The position numbers and the translations under genes are program-made. A DNA stretch of 64,000 bases from Hahnella aquatica (lineage in GTDB: Bacteria; Pseudomonadota; Gammaproteobacteria; Burkholderiales; Burkholderiaceae_A). The notes below the pieces were generated by a model. That model was not told the origin of the DNA. It did no database searches and saw nothing but the letters and a program-made list of their open reading frames with translations. Numbering within the stretch: position 1 is the stretch's first letter; each line of letters opens with the position of its first letter. The DNA lies in contig OZ239144.1 in NCBI GenBank assembly GCA_965194505.1, forward strand, positions 310,001-374,000, read 5' to 3'. Below, piece after piece: positions 41,418-49,963 of the stretch.

Positions 41418-43714
41418 GCAGCCCGTCTCTCATGACGTCCTACACGATGGACTGCCGCGAAGGGGCCCGTGGCACGGTGGTGCTGCCGGGCAGCAAGAGC
41501 CTGAGCAATCGCGCGCTGCTGCTGGCCGCCCTGGCAAAGGGCACCACGGAGATTCATGGGCTGCTGGCCTCCGACGACACGGCGGTGATGATCGACTGCC
41601 TGCGGCGCCTTGGGGTGTCGCTCACGGAGACGGCCGCAACGGACAACTCGATCGACAATCCAACCCACAACTCGCCGGGGTCTTCAATCTGGCGAGTGGA
41701 AGGCACGGGCGGCGTGTTTCCGGAGAAGGGCTCGGCCGCCTCGCTCATCGACTGTTTCGTGGGCAACTCGGGCTTGACGATTCGCACCCTGCTGCCGGCC
41801 ATGGTGGTGGCCCAGGCCGGCACGGGGTCTCACGCAGTGCTGCGCGGTGTGCCGCGCATGCACGAGCGGCCGATTGGCGATCTGGTGGACGGCCTTCGTC
41901 AATTGGGTGCCGACATTCACTACCAGGGCAACGAAGGCTTTCCGCCGCTACGTGTGACGGGCGTGGCCTTGGCCGAGCAGGAGGTCATTCGCGTGCGTGG
42001 TGACACCTCGAGCCAATTCCTCACAGGCCTCTTGCAGGCGGCGCCGCAATTGGCCCAGCAGTGGGGGCGGCCCGTGACCATTGAAGTGGATGGCCCACTC
42101 ATCAGCCGGCCGTATGTTGATTTGTCCCTGGGCATGCTCGCGGCCTTTGGTGTGCGCGTGGCCGAACCGCAGCCCAATTGCTTTGTGGTGCAGCCGGGTG
42201 TCTTGATGAGCCCTGGTCGTCTGGTGGTGGAGGGCGATGCCTCGTCTGCGTCTTACTTCCTGGCAGCGGGCCTTTTGGGTGGTGGGCCCGTGCGGGTGCA
42301 GGGTGTGGGCCGCACGAGCCTGCAGGGTGATGTGCGATTTGCAGATGCCCTGCAGGCCATGGGTGCGGAAATCACCTGGGGTGAGGATTTCATCGAGAGT
42401 TGCGCGGCCGCGCGAGATGCGAGTGGCCGGCCCGTGGTGCAGGGCGTGGACCTCGACTGCAATCACATTCCCGATGCGGCCATGACCCTGGTGGCCGTGG
42501 CCCTCTACGCCAAGACACCCACGCGCCTTCGCAACATTGGTTCATGGCGGGTGAAGGAAACCGATCGCATCGCGGCCATGGCCGCCGAGGCCCGAAAGTT
42601 GGGCGCGGCCGTGGAGGAGGGGGCCGACTTCATTGTGATCACGCCACCGACCACCCTGCGCTCAGCATCCATTCACACCTACGACGACCACCGCGTGGCA
42701 ATGTCCTTCGCGCTGGCGAGCTTTTCTCACGCTGGTGACCTCGCGCAGCAGGTCAAGCACGCTGGCGAGGGGTCTTCAATCGGCGGCGAGAAGCGCTGGC
42801 AACCTGGCGAGGGGGTTCAGGCACCCGACGAGAGTCACCCGAATTTTGGCGAGGGGGTTAATGCCCCCGTCGGTGAGACCGTGGTGTATTCGGTCGAGAC
42901 GCGGGGGCATTCTCCCGAGCCGAGATCAGAGCAGGTCCGGTCCATCACCATTGAAGACCCCGCCTGCGTGAACAAGACCTTCCCCACTTACTTTGATGCC
43001 TTCGCCGACATCTGCGCCCAGGCCGTGCCGGTGGTCGCCATCGACGGGCCCACGGCATCGGGCAAGGGCACCGTGGCCAGCCGCGTGGCCCAAGCACTGG
43101 GCTTTGCCTACTTGGACAGCGGCGCCCTCTATCGGCTGCTGGCCTTGGCCAGCATGAACAAAGGGCTGCCACCCACAGACGCCCAGGGCCTCGGTGCACT
43201 GGCGGCATCCATGGACATTGGCTTTGAGGGTGAGGTGATCTGGCTCGATGGCCGTGATGTGAGCGCCGAGATTCGAGCTGAGGTGGTGGGCAACCGGGCC
43301 TCGGAGGTGGCAGCCATCCCCGCGGTGCGCCAGGCGCTGCTGCGCAGGCAGCGGGACTTCGCCCGCCTGCCTGGCCTGGTTGCCGATGGGCGAGACATGG
43401 GCTCGGTGGTCTTTCCGCAGGCGCAGACCAAGGTCTTCCTCACGGCCACGGCCGAGGCCAGAGCCGCCCGCCGTGTCAACCAGTTGCGTGCCCGCGGTGA
43501 GGCGGCGGACCTCGCCACCATCACGGCCGACCTGGCCGCCCGCGATGCCCGCGATGCCAACCGGGCCGTGGCCCCCCTGAAGTTCATGCCCGGCCAGGGT
43601 GTGGTCTACCTCGACACCACCGACTGTGGGATTGAGGCTGCGGTGGCGGCGGTTCTTGAGGCGGTTGCGGCCGGGGCGGGCCGAGCACCGCACGGCCCCG
43701 CGACAACCATTTGA
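41414..43714 (+). CDS. aroA-cmk: Fusion of EPSP synthase (AroA) and cytidylate kinase (Cmk), with repeat insertion
   Basis: 766 residues from TTG 41414. The AroA half (about 8-535) has LPGSKSLSNRALLLAALA with Lys28, GNSGLTIRTLLPA, HIPDAAMTLV (catalytic Asp), WRVKETDRIAAM (Glu) and YDDHRVAMSFALASF (Arg427). A 69-residue extra segment separates Arg427 from the conserved Lys521 of NKTFPTYF, which are 25 residues apart in E. coli. It contains a 14-residue repeat. The Cmk half (538-766) starts VPVVAIDGPTASGKGT (P-loop) and has LVADGRDMGSVVFP. The product makes EPSP for chorismate and phosphorylates CMP. Fusion of these two neighbours is known in some Burkholderiales. Confidence 0.96.
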   Translation: MSSPSLMTSYTMDCREGARGTVVLPGSKSLSNRALLLAALAKGTTEIHGLLASDDTAVMIDCLRRLGVSLTETAATDNSIDNPTHNSPGSSIWRVEGTGGVFPEKGSAASLIDCFVGNSGLTIRTLLPAMVVAQAGTGSHAVLRGVPRMHERPIGDLVDGLRQLGADIHYQGNEGFPPLRVTGVALAEQEVIRVRGDTSSQFLTGLLQAAPQLAQQWGRPVTIEVDGPLISRPYVDLSLGMLAAFGVRVAEPQPNCFVVQPGVLMSPGRLVVEGDASSASYFLAAGLLGGGPVRVQGVGRTSLQGDVRFADALQAMGAEITWGEDFIESCAAARDASGRPVVQGVDLDCNHIPDAAMTLVAVALYAKTPTRLRNIGSWRVKETDRIAAMAAEARKLGAAVEEGADFIVITPPTTLRSASIHTYDDHRVAMSFALASFSHAGDLAQQVKHAGEGSSIGGEKRWQPGEGVQAPDESHPNFGEGVNAPVGETVVYSVETRGHSPEPRSEQVRSITIEDPACVNKTFPTYFDAFADICAQAVPVVAIDGPTASGKGTVASRVAQALGFAYLDSGALYRLLALASMNKGLPPTDAQGLGALAASMDIGFEGEVIWLDGRDVSAEIRAEVVGNRASEVAAIPAVRQALLRRQRDFARLPGLVADGRDMGSVVFPQAQTKVFLTATAEARAARRVNQLRARGEAADLATITADLAARDARDANRAVAPLKFMPGQGVVYLDTTDCGIEAAVAAVLEAVAAGAGRAPHGPATTI
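42763..42888 (+). repeat. Three 42-bp in-frame tandem repeats inside aroA
   Basis: TGGCGAGGGG recurs at 42763, 42805 and 42847, exactly 42 bp apart. The encoded 14-residue units are GEGSSIGGEKRWQP, GEGVQAPDESHPNF and GEGVNAPVGETVVY. Units two and three contain hairpin-forming GGGGGTTAATGCCCCC-type sequence. CACGCTGG also recurs at 42728 and 42758. Confidence 0.8.
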
Positions 43715-43739
43715 TCCAGCAGGTTTTTCAGACTATTCT
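43711..43739 (+). promoter_or_regulatory. Putative rpsA promoter
   Basis: TTGATC (43711-43716), 17-base spacer, TATTCT (43734-43739), starting inside the last codons of aroA-cmk. The predicted leader is about 110 nt, room for the known type of S1 autoregulation. The remaining intergenic sequence to 43857 has no other clear signal. Confidence 0.5.
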
Positions 43740-43857
43740 ATTGGGCTAGCCGGCTGCGTCCCTCGGGCGCGGTCATTTTCTCGCAGGCCCGCCAAAGGCC
43801 TTCGATCAACGCCATCGTCCACGCTGTTGGGCGATGTGAAACTGGAAACCTTTTTGA

Positions 43858-45594
43858 ATGTCCGCTCAACTTAACCAACAAGGTGCACCTGCACCTGATT
43901 CGTTTGCCGCTTTATTTGCTGAATCCATTGCCCGCCAAGAAATGCGCGCGGGAGAAGTCATCACCGCAGAGGTGCTGCGCATCGACCAGAACCATGTGGT
44001 GGTCAATGCAGGGCTGAAGTCTGAAAGCTTCATTCCCGTCGAAGAATTCCACAACGACCAAGGTGAACTCGATGTCAAAGAGGGCGACTTTGTGTCGGTT
44101 GCAATCGAGTCGCTCGAGGATGGCCGCGGTGAAACCCGCCTCTCGCGCGACCGCGCCAAGCGTCTGGCCGCCTGGGTGAGCCTGGAGCAGGCCCTGGAGT
44201 CGGGCGAGCTGGTGGTGGGCACCGTAACCGGCAAGGTCAAGGGTGGTCTCACGGTCATGACCAATGGCATCCGCGCCTTCCTGCCCGGTTCGCTGGTCGA
44301 CACCCGTCCCATGAAGGACACTTCCCACATCGAGAACAAGACCCTGGAGTTCAAGGTCATCAAGCTCGATCGCAAGCGCAACAACGTGGTGCTCTCCCGC
44401 CGTGCGGTGGTCGAGACCTCCATGGGCGAAGAGCGCGGCAAGCTCATGGAGACCCTCAAAGAGGGCGCCGTGGTCACTGGCCTGGTTAAGAACATCACCG
44501 ACTACGGCGCATTCGTCGACCTCGGTGGCATCGATGGCCTGCTGCACATCACCGACATGGCCTGGCGCCGTGTGCGTCACCCCTCCGAGGTGCTCACCGT
44601 GGGCCAAGAAGTCACGGCCAAGGTGCTGCGCTTCGATCAGGACAAGAACCGTGTGTCCCTGGGCATCAAGCAGCTGGGCGACGACCCGTGGGATGGCATT
44701 GCACGCCGCTACCCCCAGGGCACCCGCATGTTCGGCAAGGTCACGAACATCACCGACTACGGTGCATTCGTGGAGATCGAGCCCGGCATCGAAGGCCTGG
44801 TCCATGTGTCTGAAATGGACTGGACCAACAAGAACGTGAACCCCGGCAAGGTGGTTCAGGTGGGCGACGAGACCGAGGTCATGGTGCTGGAGATCGACGG
44901 CGAGCGTCGCCGCATTTCGCTGGGCATGAAGCAGTGCCGTGCCAACCCCTGGCAGGAGTTCGCGGCCACGGTGGCCAAGGGCGACAAGGTCAGCGGTCAG
45001 ATCAAGTCCATCACCGACTTCGGCGTCTTCATCGGCCTCAATGGCAACATCGATGGCCTGGTTCACCTCTCCGACCTCTCCTGGTCTGAGGCGGGCGAGG
45101 AGGCGGTTCGCAACTACAAGAAGGGCGATGAGGTCGAGGCCGTGGTGCTGGCCATCGATGTCGAGCGTGAGCGCATCTCCCTGGGCATCAAGCAGATGCA
45201 GGGCGATCCCACTGGCGGTGCTGGCACCCCCAGCACGGGCGGCGGCCGCTTTGAAAAGGGCATGGTTGTCACGGGCACGGTGAAGTCGGTCGATGCCAAG
45301 GGCGCCACCATTGGCCTGGCCGATGATGTCGAGGGCTACCTTCGCGCATCGGACATCTCCCGCGACCGCGTGGAAGATGCCCGCAGCCACATGAAGGAAG
45401 GCGACACCGTGGAGGCCATGATCGTCAACGTCGATCGCAAGACCCGCACGATCAACCTTTCGATCAAGGCCAAGGACAACGCCGAGGCGGCCGATGTCAT
45501 GCAGAAGATGGCCTCGGAGAGTTCCGGGTCGTCCGGCACGACCAACCTTGGTGCTCTGTTGAAGGCCAAACTCGACGGGCAGCCAGACGCCTAA
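43858..45594 (+). CDS. rpsA: 30S ribosomal protein S1
   Basis: 578 residues, longer than the usual 557-570 by a small C-terminal tail. Six S1 (OB-fold) repeats can be followed; repeats three to five carry NITDYGAFVDLGGIDGLLH, NITDYGAFVEIEPGIEGLVH and SITDFGVFIGLNGNIDGLVH. S1 binds mRNA at the 30S platform and unfolds leaders lacking strong Shine-Dalgarno sequences. A Gly/Thr-rich linker (PTGGAGTPSTGGG) separates repeats five and six. Followed by ihfB 24 bp later, as in many proteobacteria. Confidence 0.98.
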   Translation: MSAQLNQQGAPAPDSFAALFAESIARQEMRAGEVITAEVLRIDQNHVVVNAGLKSESFIPVEEFHNDQGELDVKEGDFVSVAIESLEDGRGETRLSRDRAKRLAAWVSLEQALESGELVVGTVTGKVKGGLTVMTNGIRAFLPGSLVDTRPMKDTSHIENKTLEFKVIKLDRKRNNVVLSRRAVVETSMGEERGKLMETLKEGAVVTGLVKNITDYGAFVDLGGIDGLLHITDMAWRRVRHPSEVLTVGQEVTAKVLRFDQDKNRVSLGIKQLGDDPWDGIARRYPQGTRMFGKVTNITDYGAFVEIEPGIEGLVHVSEMDWTNKNVNPGKVVQVGDETEVMVLEIDGERRRISLGMKQCRANPWQEFAATVAKGDKVSGQIKSITDFGVFIGLNGNIDGLVHLSDLSWSEAGEEAVRNYKKGDEVEAVVLAIDVERERISLGIKQMQGDPTGGAGTPSTGGGRFEKGMVVTGTVKSVDAKGATIGLADDVEGYLRASDISRDRVEDARSHMKEGDTVEAMIVNVDRKTRTINLSIKAKDNAEAADVMQKMASESSGSSGTTNLGALLKAKLDGQPDA

Positions 45595-45618
45595 GGGGTT
45601 CGCCCAGCGCGCTCAGCC

Positions 45619-45927
45619 ATGACCAAGTCTGAACTCATTCTTCGTCTGGCTGAGCGTCTGAACAACCCGGCCCTGGGCCTCAACGCCCAACTGGTCCAAA
45701 AAGATTGTGAGGTCTCGGTTCGCCTGCTGCTCGAGGCATTGAGCCAGGCGCTGATCCAGGGTCATCGCATTGAGATTCGTGGCTTTGGAACCTTCTCGGT
45801 CAACAGCCGGCCACCGCGTGTGGGCCGCAATCCAAAGTCTGGCGAAGAGGTGGCGGTGCCGGCCAAGCGGGTGCCGCACTTCAAGCCCGGAAAAGACCTG
45901 CGCCTGCGCGTGAACCAACAGGCCTGA
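45619..45927 (+). CDS. ihfB: Integration host factor subunit beta
   Basis: 102 residues, HU/IHF DNA-bending family. Features: N-terminal MTKSELILRLAERL, IEIRGFGTFSVNSRPPRVGRNP (the DNA-intercalating arm with its conserved proline) and KRVPHFKPGKDLR. It pairs with IhfA to bend DNA in replication, recombination and transcription. Located between rpsA and lapB, the standard position. Confidence 0.97.
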   Translation: MTKSELILRLAERLNNPALGLNAQLVQKDCEVSVRLLLEALSQALIQGHRIEIRGFGTFSVNSRPPRVGRNPKSGEEVAVPAKRVPHFKPGKDLRLRVNQQA

Positions 45928-45933
45928 CCTGCC

Positions 45934-46677
45934 TTGATCCCGGTCGATCCCCTCTGGCTCCTGGCCCTGCCCATTTTGTTTGGCCTGGGCTGGTTCACGG
46001 CCCGACTGGATCGCCGTCAGTCTGAGCGTGCGGCCGATCCGGCCCAGGGGCAACTCATTCAAGCATTGCTCGCGCTGGTGGACCAGCAGCCACGCGCTGC
46101 CGTGGACGCCCTGCTGGCGGCCGTGCGCGAGAATCCCGATGCCCTGGAATTGCAGCAGGCGGTGGGCAGTCTCTTCCGACGCGTCGGTGAGCCCGACCGG
46201 GCCATTGAGGTGCACCTCTCCTTGCTCGGCCGGCAGCGGCTGCCCGCAGCCCTTCGTGAGGCCTGCCTGCTGGAGCTGGCCCGTGACTACATGGATGCCG
46301 GCATCATGGATCGTGCGCAAGACAGCCTCGAGCTGCTCTCGGCCTCCCCCGTGCATGCAGCCACTGCCCTGACTTTGTTGGTGGACCTCATGCAGCGTCA
46401 GCGCCGCTGGGCCGATGCCCTCTCGGCCCTCGACCGCCTCTCGCAGTGCGCCGATGCAAAGCCTCCGGCTGCCCTGCGCTTTCACCTGCTCATGGAATTG
46501 AATCGCCTCGAGGAGGCCCGCAGCCTGCTGCCCAGCCATCCAAGGCTCTCCAGCCCATCGGCCCCCGAGTCCACGGGTGGCCTGCAGGTTTGTGTGCAGT
46601 GTGGCTTTCAGGCGCGACAGCCGTCCTGGCAGTGTCCGGGCTGCCGCAGCTGGGACAGCCTTCGGCCCATCGCATAA
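45934..46677 (+). CDS. lapB: Short LapB (YciM)-like LPS-assembly regulator
   Basis: 247 residues from TTG 45934. An N-terminal membrane anchor (WLLALPILFGLGWFTARL) is followed by TPR-like helices (LEVDQQP region; VGSLFRRVGEPDRAIEVHLS; LELARDYMDAGIMDRAQDSL) and a C-terminal rubredoxin-type zinc knuckle CVQCGFQARQPSWQCPGC. LapB works with FtsH to control LpxC and thus LPS synthesis. Family members have about 390 residues; roughly four TPRs are absent here before the knuckle. The usual lapA gene between ihfB and lapB is also absent. Confidence 0.87.
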   Translation: MIPVDPLWLLALPILFGLGWFTARLDRRQSERAADPAQGQLIQALLALVDQQPRAAVDALLAAVRENPDALELQQAVGSLFRRVGEPDRAIEVHLSLLGRQRLPAALREACLLELARDYMDAGIMDRAQDSLELLSASPVHAATALTLLVDLMQRQRRWADALSALDRLSQCADAKPPAALRFHLLMELNRLEEARSLLPSHPRLSSPSAPESTGGLQVCVQCGFQARQPSWQCPGCRSWDSLRPIA

Positions 46678-46683
46678 TCGGTC

Positions 46684-47613
46684 ATGGACTTTTCTTCTGC
46701 ACGCGTGCTGGTGGTCGGCGACCTCATGCTCGACCGTTACTGGATGGGCGATGTCGATCGCATCTCGCCCGAGGCCCCAGTGCCCGTGGTGCGCATTGCA
46801 CGCCAGGAAGAGCGACTGGGTGGCGCGGCCAACGTGGCTCGCAACCTCGCCTCGCTCGGCGCCAAGCCCATGCTCATGGGCGTGGTGGGTCCAGACGAGG
46901 CGGGTAGAACCCTTCGCCAGCTCCTGGCCCAAGAGGGCATTGAAGACCGGGTCATCGAAGACCCGGCCATTGCGACCACGCTCAAGCTGCGGGTCATTGG
47001 TCGCCAGCAACAATTGGTGCGCCTGGACTTCGAGGCGCAGCCCACCCACGAGGCCCTGCACAACAAGCGCGCCGAGTTTGAACGCGCCCTCGCAGCAGTC
47101 GATCTCGTGGTGATGTCGGACTATGGCAAGGGTGGCCTCACCCACATCCGAGATTTCATTCGCATGGCCCGAGAGATGGGCCGCCCCATTCTGGTGGACC
47201 CCAAGGGTGACGACTACGCCCGATATGCGGGGGCTACCATGCTCACGCCCAACCGCAGCGAGTTCTTCCAGGTGGTGGGCCGCGCCACCGACGAAGCAGA
47301 CTTCGCCACCAGGGCGGAGTCCCTGCGGGCATCGCTGGGCCTGGATCACCTGCTGGTCACGCGCAGCGAAGATGGCATGACCCTCTTTTCGGCGAACCAG
47401 AAGACACTGCATGTTCCCGCCCAGGCCCGTGAGGTCTTCGATGTGAGTGGTGCAGGCGACACGGTCATTGCCACGCTGGCTGCCGCCATGGCCGCTGGCC
47501 TGTCGGTTGAGGCCGCAGTGCCCCTGGCCAATCGGGCGGGCGGCATTGTGGTGGGCAAGTTGGGCACGGCCGCCATTCGACACGACGAACTTTTCTCGGG
47601 AGTGCAGCCATGA
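46684..47613 (+). CDS. hldA: D-glycero-beta-D-manno-heptose-7-phosphate kinase
   Basis: 309 residues, PfkB/ribokinase family. Motifs: N-terminal VVGDLMLDRYWMGDVDRISPEAPVP (given as LMLDRYW and DRISPEAPVP), RLGGAANVARNLA, VDPKGDDYARY and the ATP/catalytic FDVSGAGDTVIATLAA. It phosphorylates heptose 7-phosphate in ADP-heptose synthesis for the LPS core. It contains only the kinase half of E. coli HldE, so the adenylyltransferase must lie elsewhere. CATAAT is five bases before the ATG. ATGA overlap with hldD. Confidence 0.95.
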   Translation: MDFSSARVLVVGDLMLDRYWMGDVDRISPEAPVPVVRIARQEERLGGAANVARNLASLGAKPMLMGVVGPDEAGRTLRQLLAQEGIEDRVIEDPAIATTLKLRVIGRQQQLVRLDFEAQPTHEALHNKRAEFERALAAVDLVVMSDYGKGGLTHIRDFIRMAREMGRPILVDPKGDDYARYAGATMLTPNRSEFFQVVGRATDEADFATRAESLRASLGLDHLLVTRSEDGMTLFSANQKTLHVPAQAREVFDVSGAGDTVIATLAAAMAAGLSVEAAVPLANRAGGIVVGKLGTAAIRHDELFSGVQP

Positions 47614-48665
47614 CGATTCTTGTGACGGGCGCGGCAGGCTTCATTGGCAGCAACCTGGTCAAGGCCCTGAATGACCGGGGTGAGCAGCAGGTTGTGGCGG
47701 TGGACACGCTGCGTGAGGCCGACCGCTTCCTGAACCTCATCGACTGCGACATTGCCGATTACCTGGACCGCGATGAATGCCGCAGGCTGGTCACGGGCCG
47801 GCCCTCCGACTTCAACGATTGGCTCGCTGCCCGCGGCCTTGCGCCCATTCGGGCTGTGCTGCATCAGGGGGCCTGCTCCGACACCATGGAGACCGACGGT
47901 CAGTACATGATGGATAACAACCACCGTGTCTCGTGCGAGTTCTATGACTGGTGCCAGGCGCAGGGTGTGCCGCTGCTCTATGCATCGTCTGCCGCCGTCT
48001 ATGGTGGCAGCACTGTCTTCACGGAAGACCGTGCCCATGAGGCCCCGCTCAACATCTACGGCTATTCCAAGTTCCTCTTCGACCAGGTCGTGCGGCGCCG
48101 GGCGTCGTCGGCCCGCGCACCCGTGGTGGGCTTTCGCTACTTCAATGTGTATGGGCCGCGCGAGCAGCACAAGGGCCGCATGGCCTCGGTGGCCTTTCAC
48201 CACTTTAATCAGTTTCGCGCCGAGGGCCTGGTGCGCCTCTTTACGGGCCACGAGGGCTGGGCGGCCGGCTGTCAGCAGCGCGACTTTGTGTCCGTGGAGG
48301 ATGTGGTTCGGGTCAATCTGCATTTCCTGGACCAGGCCCTTCGGGAGCCCAAGACCCACGGCATTTTCAACCTGGGCACTGGCCGGGCACAGACCTTCAA
48401 CGAGGTGGCCACGGCCGTGATCAACACCCTGCGCGAACAAGAGGGCAAGCCTGCCATGACCACCGAGGCGCTCGTGAAGGCCGGCCAAATTGTCTACATC
48501 GATTTTCCAGAGGCCCTCAAAGGGAAATACCAAAGTCATACGCAGGCCGACCTAACCCGACTGCGCGCGGCTGGCTACGCTGGCGCGTTTCTCTCGGTGC
48601 AGGAGGGTGTGGCCCGGTATGTGCGGGCCAGGCTGGGCCTGGATGCGGGAGCACCGCGGGGCTGA
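47610..48665 (+). CDS. hldD: ADP-L-glycero-D-manno-heptose-6-epimerase
   Basis: 351 residues, short-chain extended epimerase. Motifs: ILVTGAAGFIGSNLVKALN (NADP site), LHQGACSDTMETDGQYMMD, YASSAAVYGG and YGYSKFLFDQ (catalytic Tyr and Lys), and FRYFNVYGPREQHKGRMAS. It inverts C6 of ADP-heptose before transfer to lipid A-Kdo. It overlaps hldA by four bases, so kinase and epimerase are made together. Confidence 0.97.
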   Translation: MTILVTGAAGFIGSNLVKALNDRGEQQVVAVDTLREADRFLNLIDCDIADYLDRDECRRLVTGRPSDFNDWLAARGLAPIRAVLHQGACSDTMETDGQYMMDNNHRVSCEFYDWCQAQGVPLLYASSAAVYGGSTVFTEDRAHEAPLNIYGYSKFLFDQVVRRRASSARAPVVGFRYFNVYGPREQHKGRMASVAFHHFNQFRAEGLVRLFTGHEGWAAGCQQRDFVSVEDVVRVNLHFLDQALREPKTHGIFNLGTGRAQTFNEVATAVINTLREQEGKPAMTTEALVKAGQIVYIDFPEALKGKYQSHTQADLTRLRAAGYAGAFLSVQEGVARYVRARLGLDAGAPRG

Positions 48666-48725
48666 TCGTTCGTCAGGGTCGCCCGTGCGGCCCTTCTGTC
48701 TGGCGAATTGAAAGGACGATCAGAA

Positions 48726-49040
48726 ATGCAATCCAGAAAGACCTTGGGATGGGTGTTGGGCGCCTTGTGGCTTGGGCTCGCGAGCGCGAGCTTTGCGCGT
48801 GTGGATGTGAACCGGGCCACGCAGGCGGAGCTCGAGTCGGTGCGCGGCATTGGGCCGGCCATGTCGGCCCGAATCTTGGCCGAGCGGGAGCAGCGCGGCC
48901 CCTTCCGCAGCCCTGCAGACCTCAGCCGCCGGGTGAGCGGCATTGGCGAGAAGACCCTGGCCAAGCTGCAGTCCAATGGCCTCACGGTGCCGGCTCAGAA
49001 AATTCCCGAGCCCACGCGGCCGCCTAAAATGGAGAAATGA
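48726..49040 (+). CDS. ComEA-like helix-hairpin-helix DNA-binding protein
   Basis: 104 residues from ATG 48726, which has AAAGGA upstream; TTG 48708 is an alternative. A signal peptide (about residues 1-28, LGWVLGALWLGLASASFA) is followed by two HhH motifs: VDVNRATQAELESVRGIGPAMSARI in pieces (VNRATQAEL, RGIGPAMSARI) and FRSPADLSRRVSGIGEKTLAKL. ComEA-type proteins bind incoming DNA in the periplasm during natural transformation. Ends MEK with ATGA overlap to ubiA. Confidence 0.87.
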   Translation: MQSRKTLGWVLGALWLGLASASFARVDVNRATQAELESVRGIGPAMSARILAEREQRGPFRSPADLSRRVSGIGEKTLAKLQSNGLTVPAQKIPEPTRPPKMEK

Positions 49041-49963
49041 CACCAAGCCCCGACGCGCCTGAGACCACACCGCAGCCCAGTCGCCCGGTCTTGTATTGGC
49101 GACTGGCGCGGTTCGACAAGCCCGTGGGCATTCTGCTTTTGCTCTGGCCCACGCTCTGGGCGCTGTGGATTGCGGCCCAAGGCCTGCCAGACCTGCCCCG
49201 GCTGGCGGTCTTTGTGGCGGGAACCATCCTGATGCGGGCAGCCGGCTGCGTGCTCAACGACCTGGCCGACCGGCGCTTTGATGGTGCTGTAGCCCGCACC
49301 TCGCAGCGGGTCTTGGCCACGGGGGCGGTCTCGGTGGTCGAGGCCGTGCTGGTGGCGGTGGTGCTGCTTGCAGCCGCGGCCAGCCTGCTGCATTTTCTCA
49401 ACGACCTGGCCGTGCAGTACGCCTACCTGGCGGTGTTTGTGGCGGCGATCTACCCCTACTTCAAACGATTCTTCCCCGTGCCCCAGGCCATCTTGGGACT
49501 GGCCTTTGGCTTTGGCATTCCGATGGCCTTCGCGGACACGCACGGTCAGGTGCCGATGGCGGCCTGGCTGATCATGTTGGGCAATCTGGTCTGGGCCGTG
49601 GCCTATGACACGGCCTACGCCATGGTGGACCGTGACGATGACACCCGGCTGGGCCTGCGCAGCAGTGCCCGCACCTTCGGCCGCTTCGACCTGCTGGCGG
49701 TGGGCCTCTGCCAGGCCATCTTCCTGTCGGTCATGGCCAGCCTGCCGCTTTTCTTCCAGTTGGGCGTGGTCTATTGGGCTGGCTGGCTGGCGGCCATGGT
49801 CTATTCCGTGCACCTGTGGTGGCGGCTTCGCAGTCGCAGCCGAGAAGACAGCTTCTGGGTGTTCCAGCGGCATCATTGGCTGGGCGCCATTTTGTTCGTC
49901 GGCATGGCCGCCGACTTTGCAGCGGTGAGCCTACTGGGCCTCTCGACGACGCTCGTCCCCTAA
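49037..49963 (+). CDS. ubiA: 4-hydroxybenzoate octaprenyltransferase
   Basis: 308 residues, UbiA prenyltransferase family with eight to nine membrane helices. The two Asp-rich motifs are NDLADRRFD and DTAYAMVDRDDD, with FDKPVGILLLLWPTLWAL at the N-terminus. It attaches the polyprenyl chain to 4-hydroxybenzoate in ubiquinone synthesis, at the inner membrane. TAAAAT lies six bases before the ATG, and GGAG also fits as a ribosome site. The last 33 bp overlap proC on the opposite strand. Confidence 0.96.
   Translation: MTPSPDAPETTPQPSRPVLYWRLARFDKPVGILLLLWPTLWALWIAAQGLPDLPRLAVFVAGTILMRAAGCVLNDLADRRFDGAVARTSQRVLATGAVSVVEAVLVAVVLLAAAASLLHFLNDLAVQYAYLAVFVAAIYPYFKRFFPVPQAILGLAFGFGIPMAFADTHGQVPMAAWLIMLGNLVWAVAYDTAYAMVDRDDDTRLGLRSSARTFGRFDLLAVGLCQAIFLSVMASLPLFFQLGVVYWAGWLAAMVYSVHLWWRLRSRSREDSFWVFQRHHWLGAILFVGMAADFAAVSLLGLSTTLVP

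Noticed and set aside
43912..45390. 492-codon minus-strand frame over rpsA
   Set aside because: A His/Ala/Val shadow of the S1 repeats; repetitive only because the S1 domains are.
45613..47583. 656-codon minus-strand frame over ihfB, lapB and hldA
   Set aside because: Antisense to three recognised genes; typical high-GC shadow.
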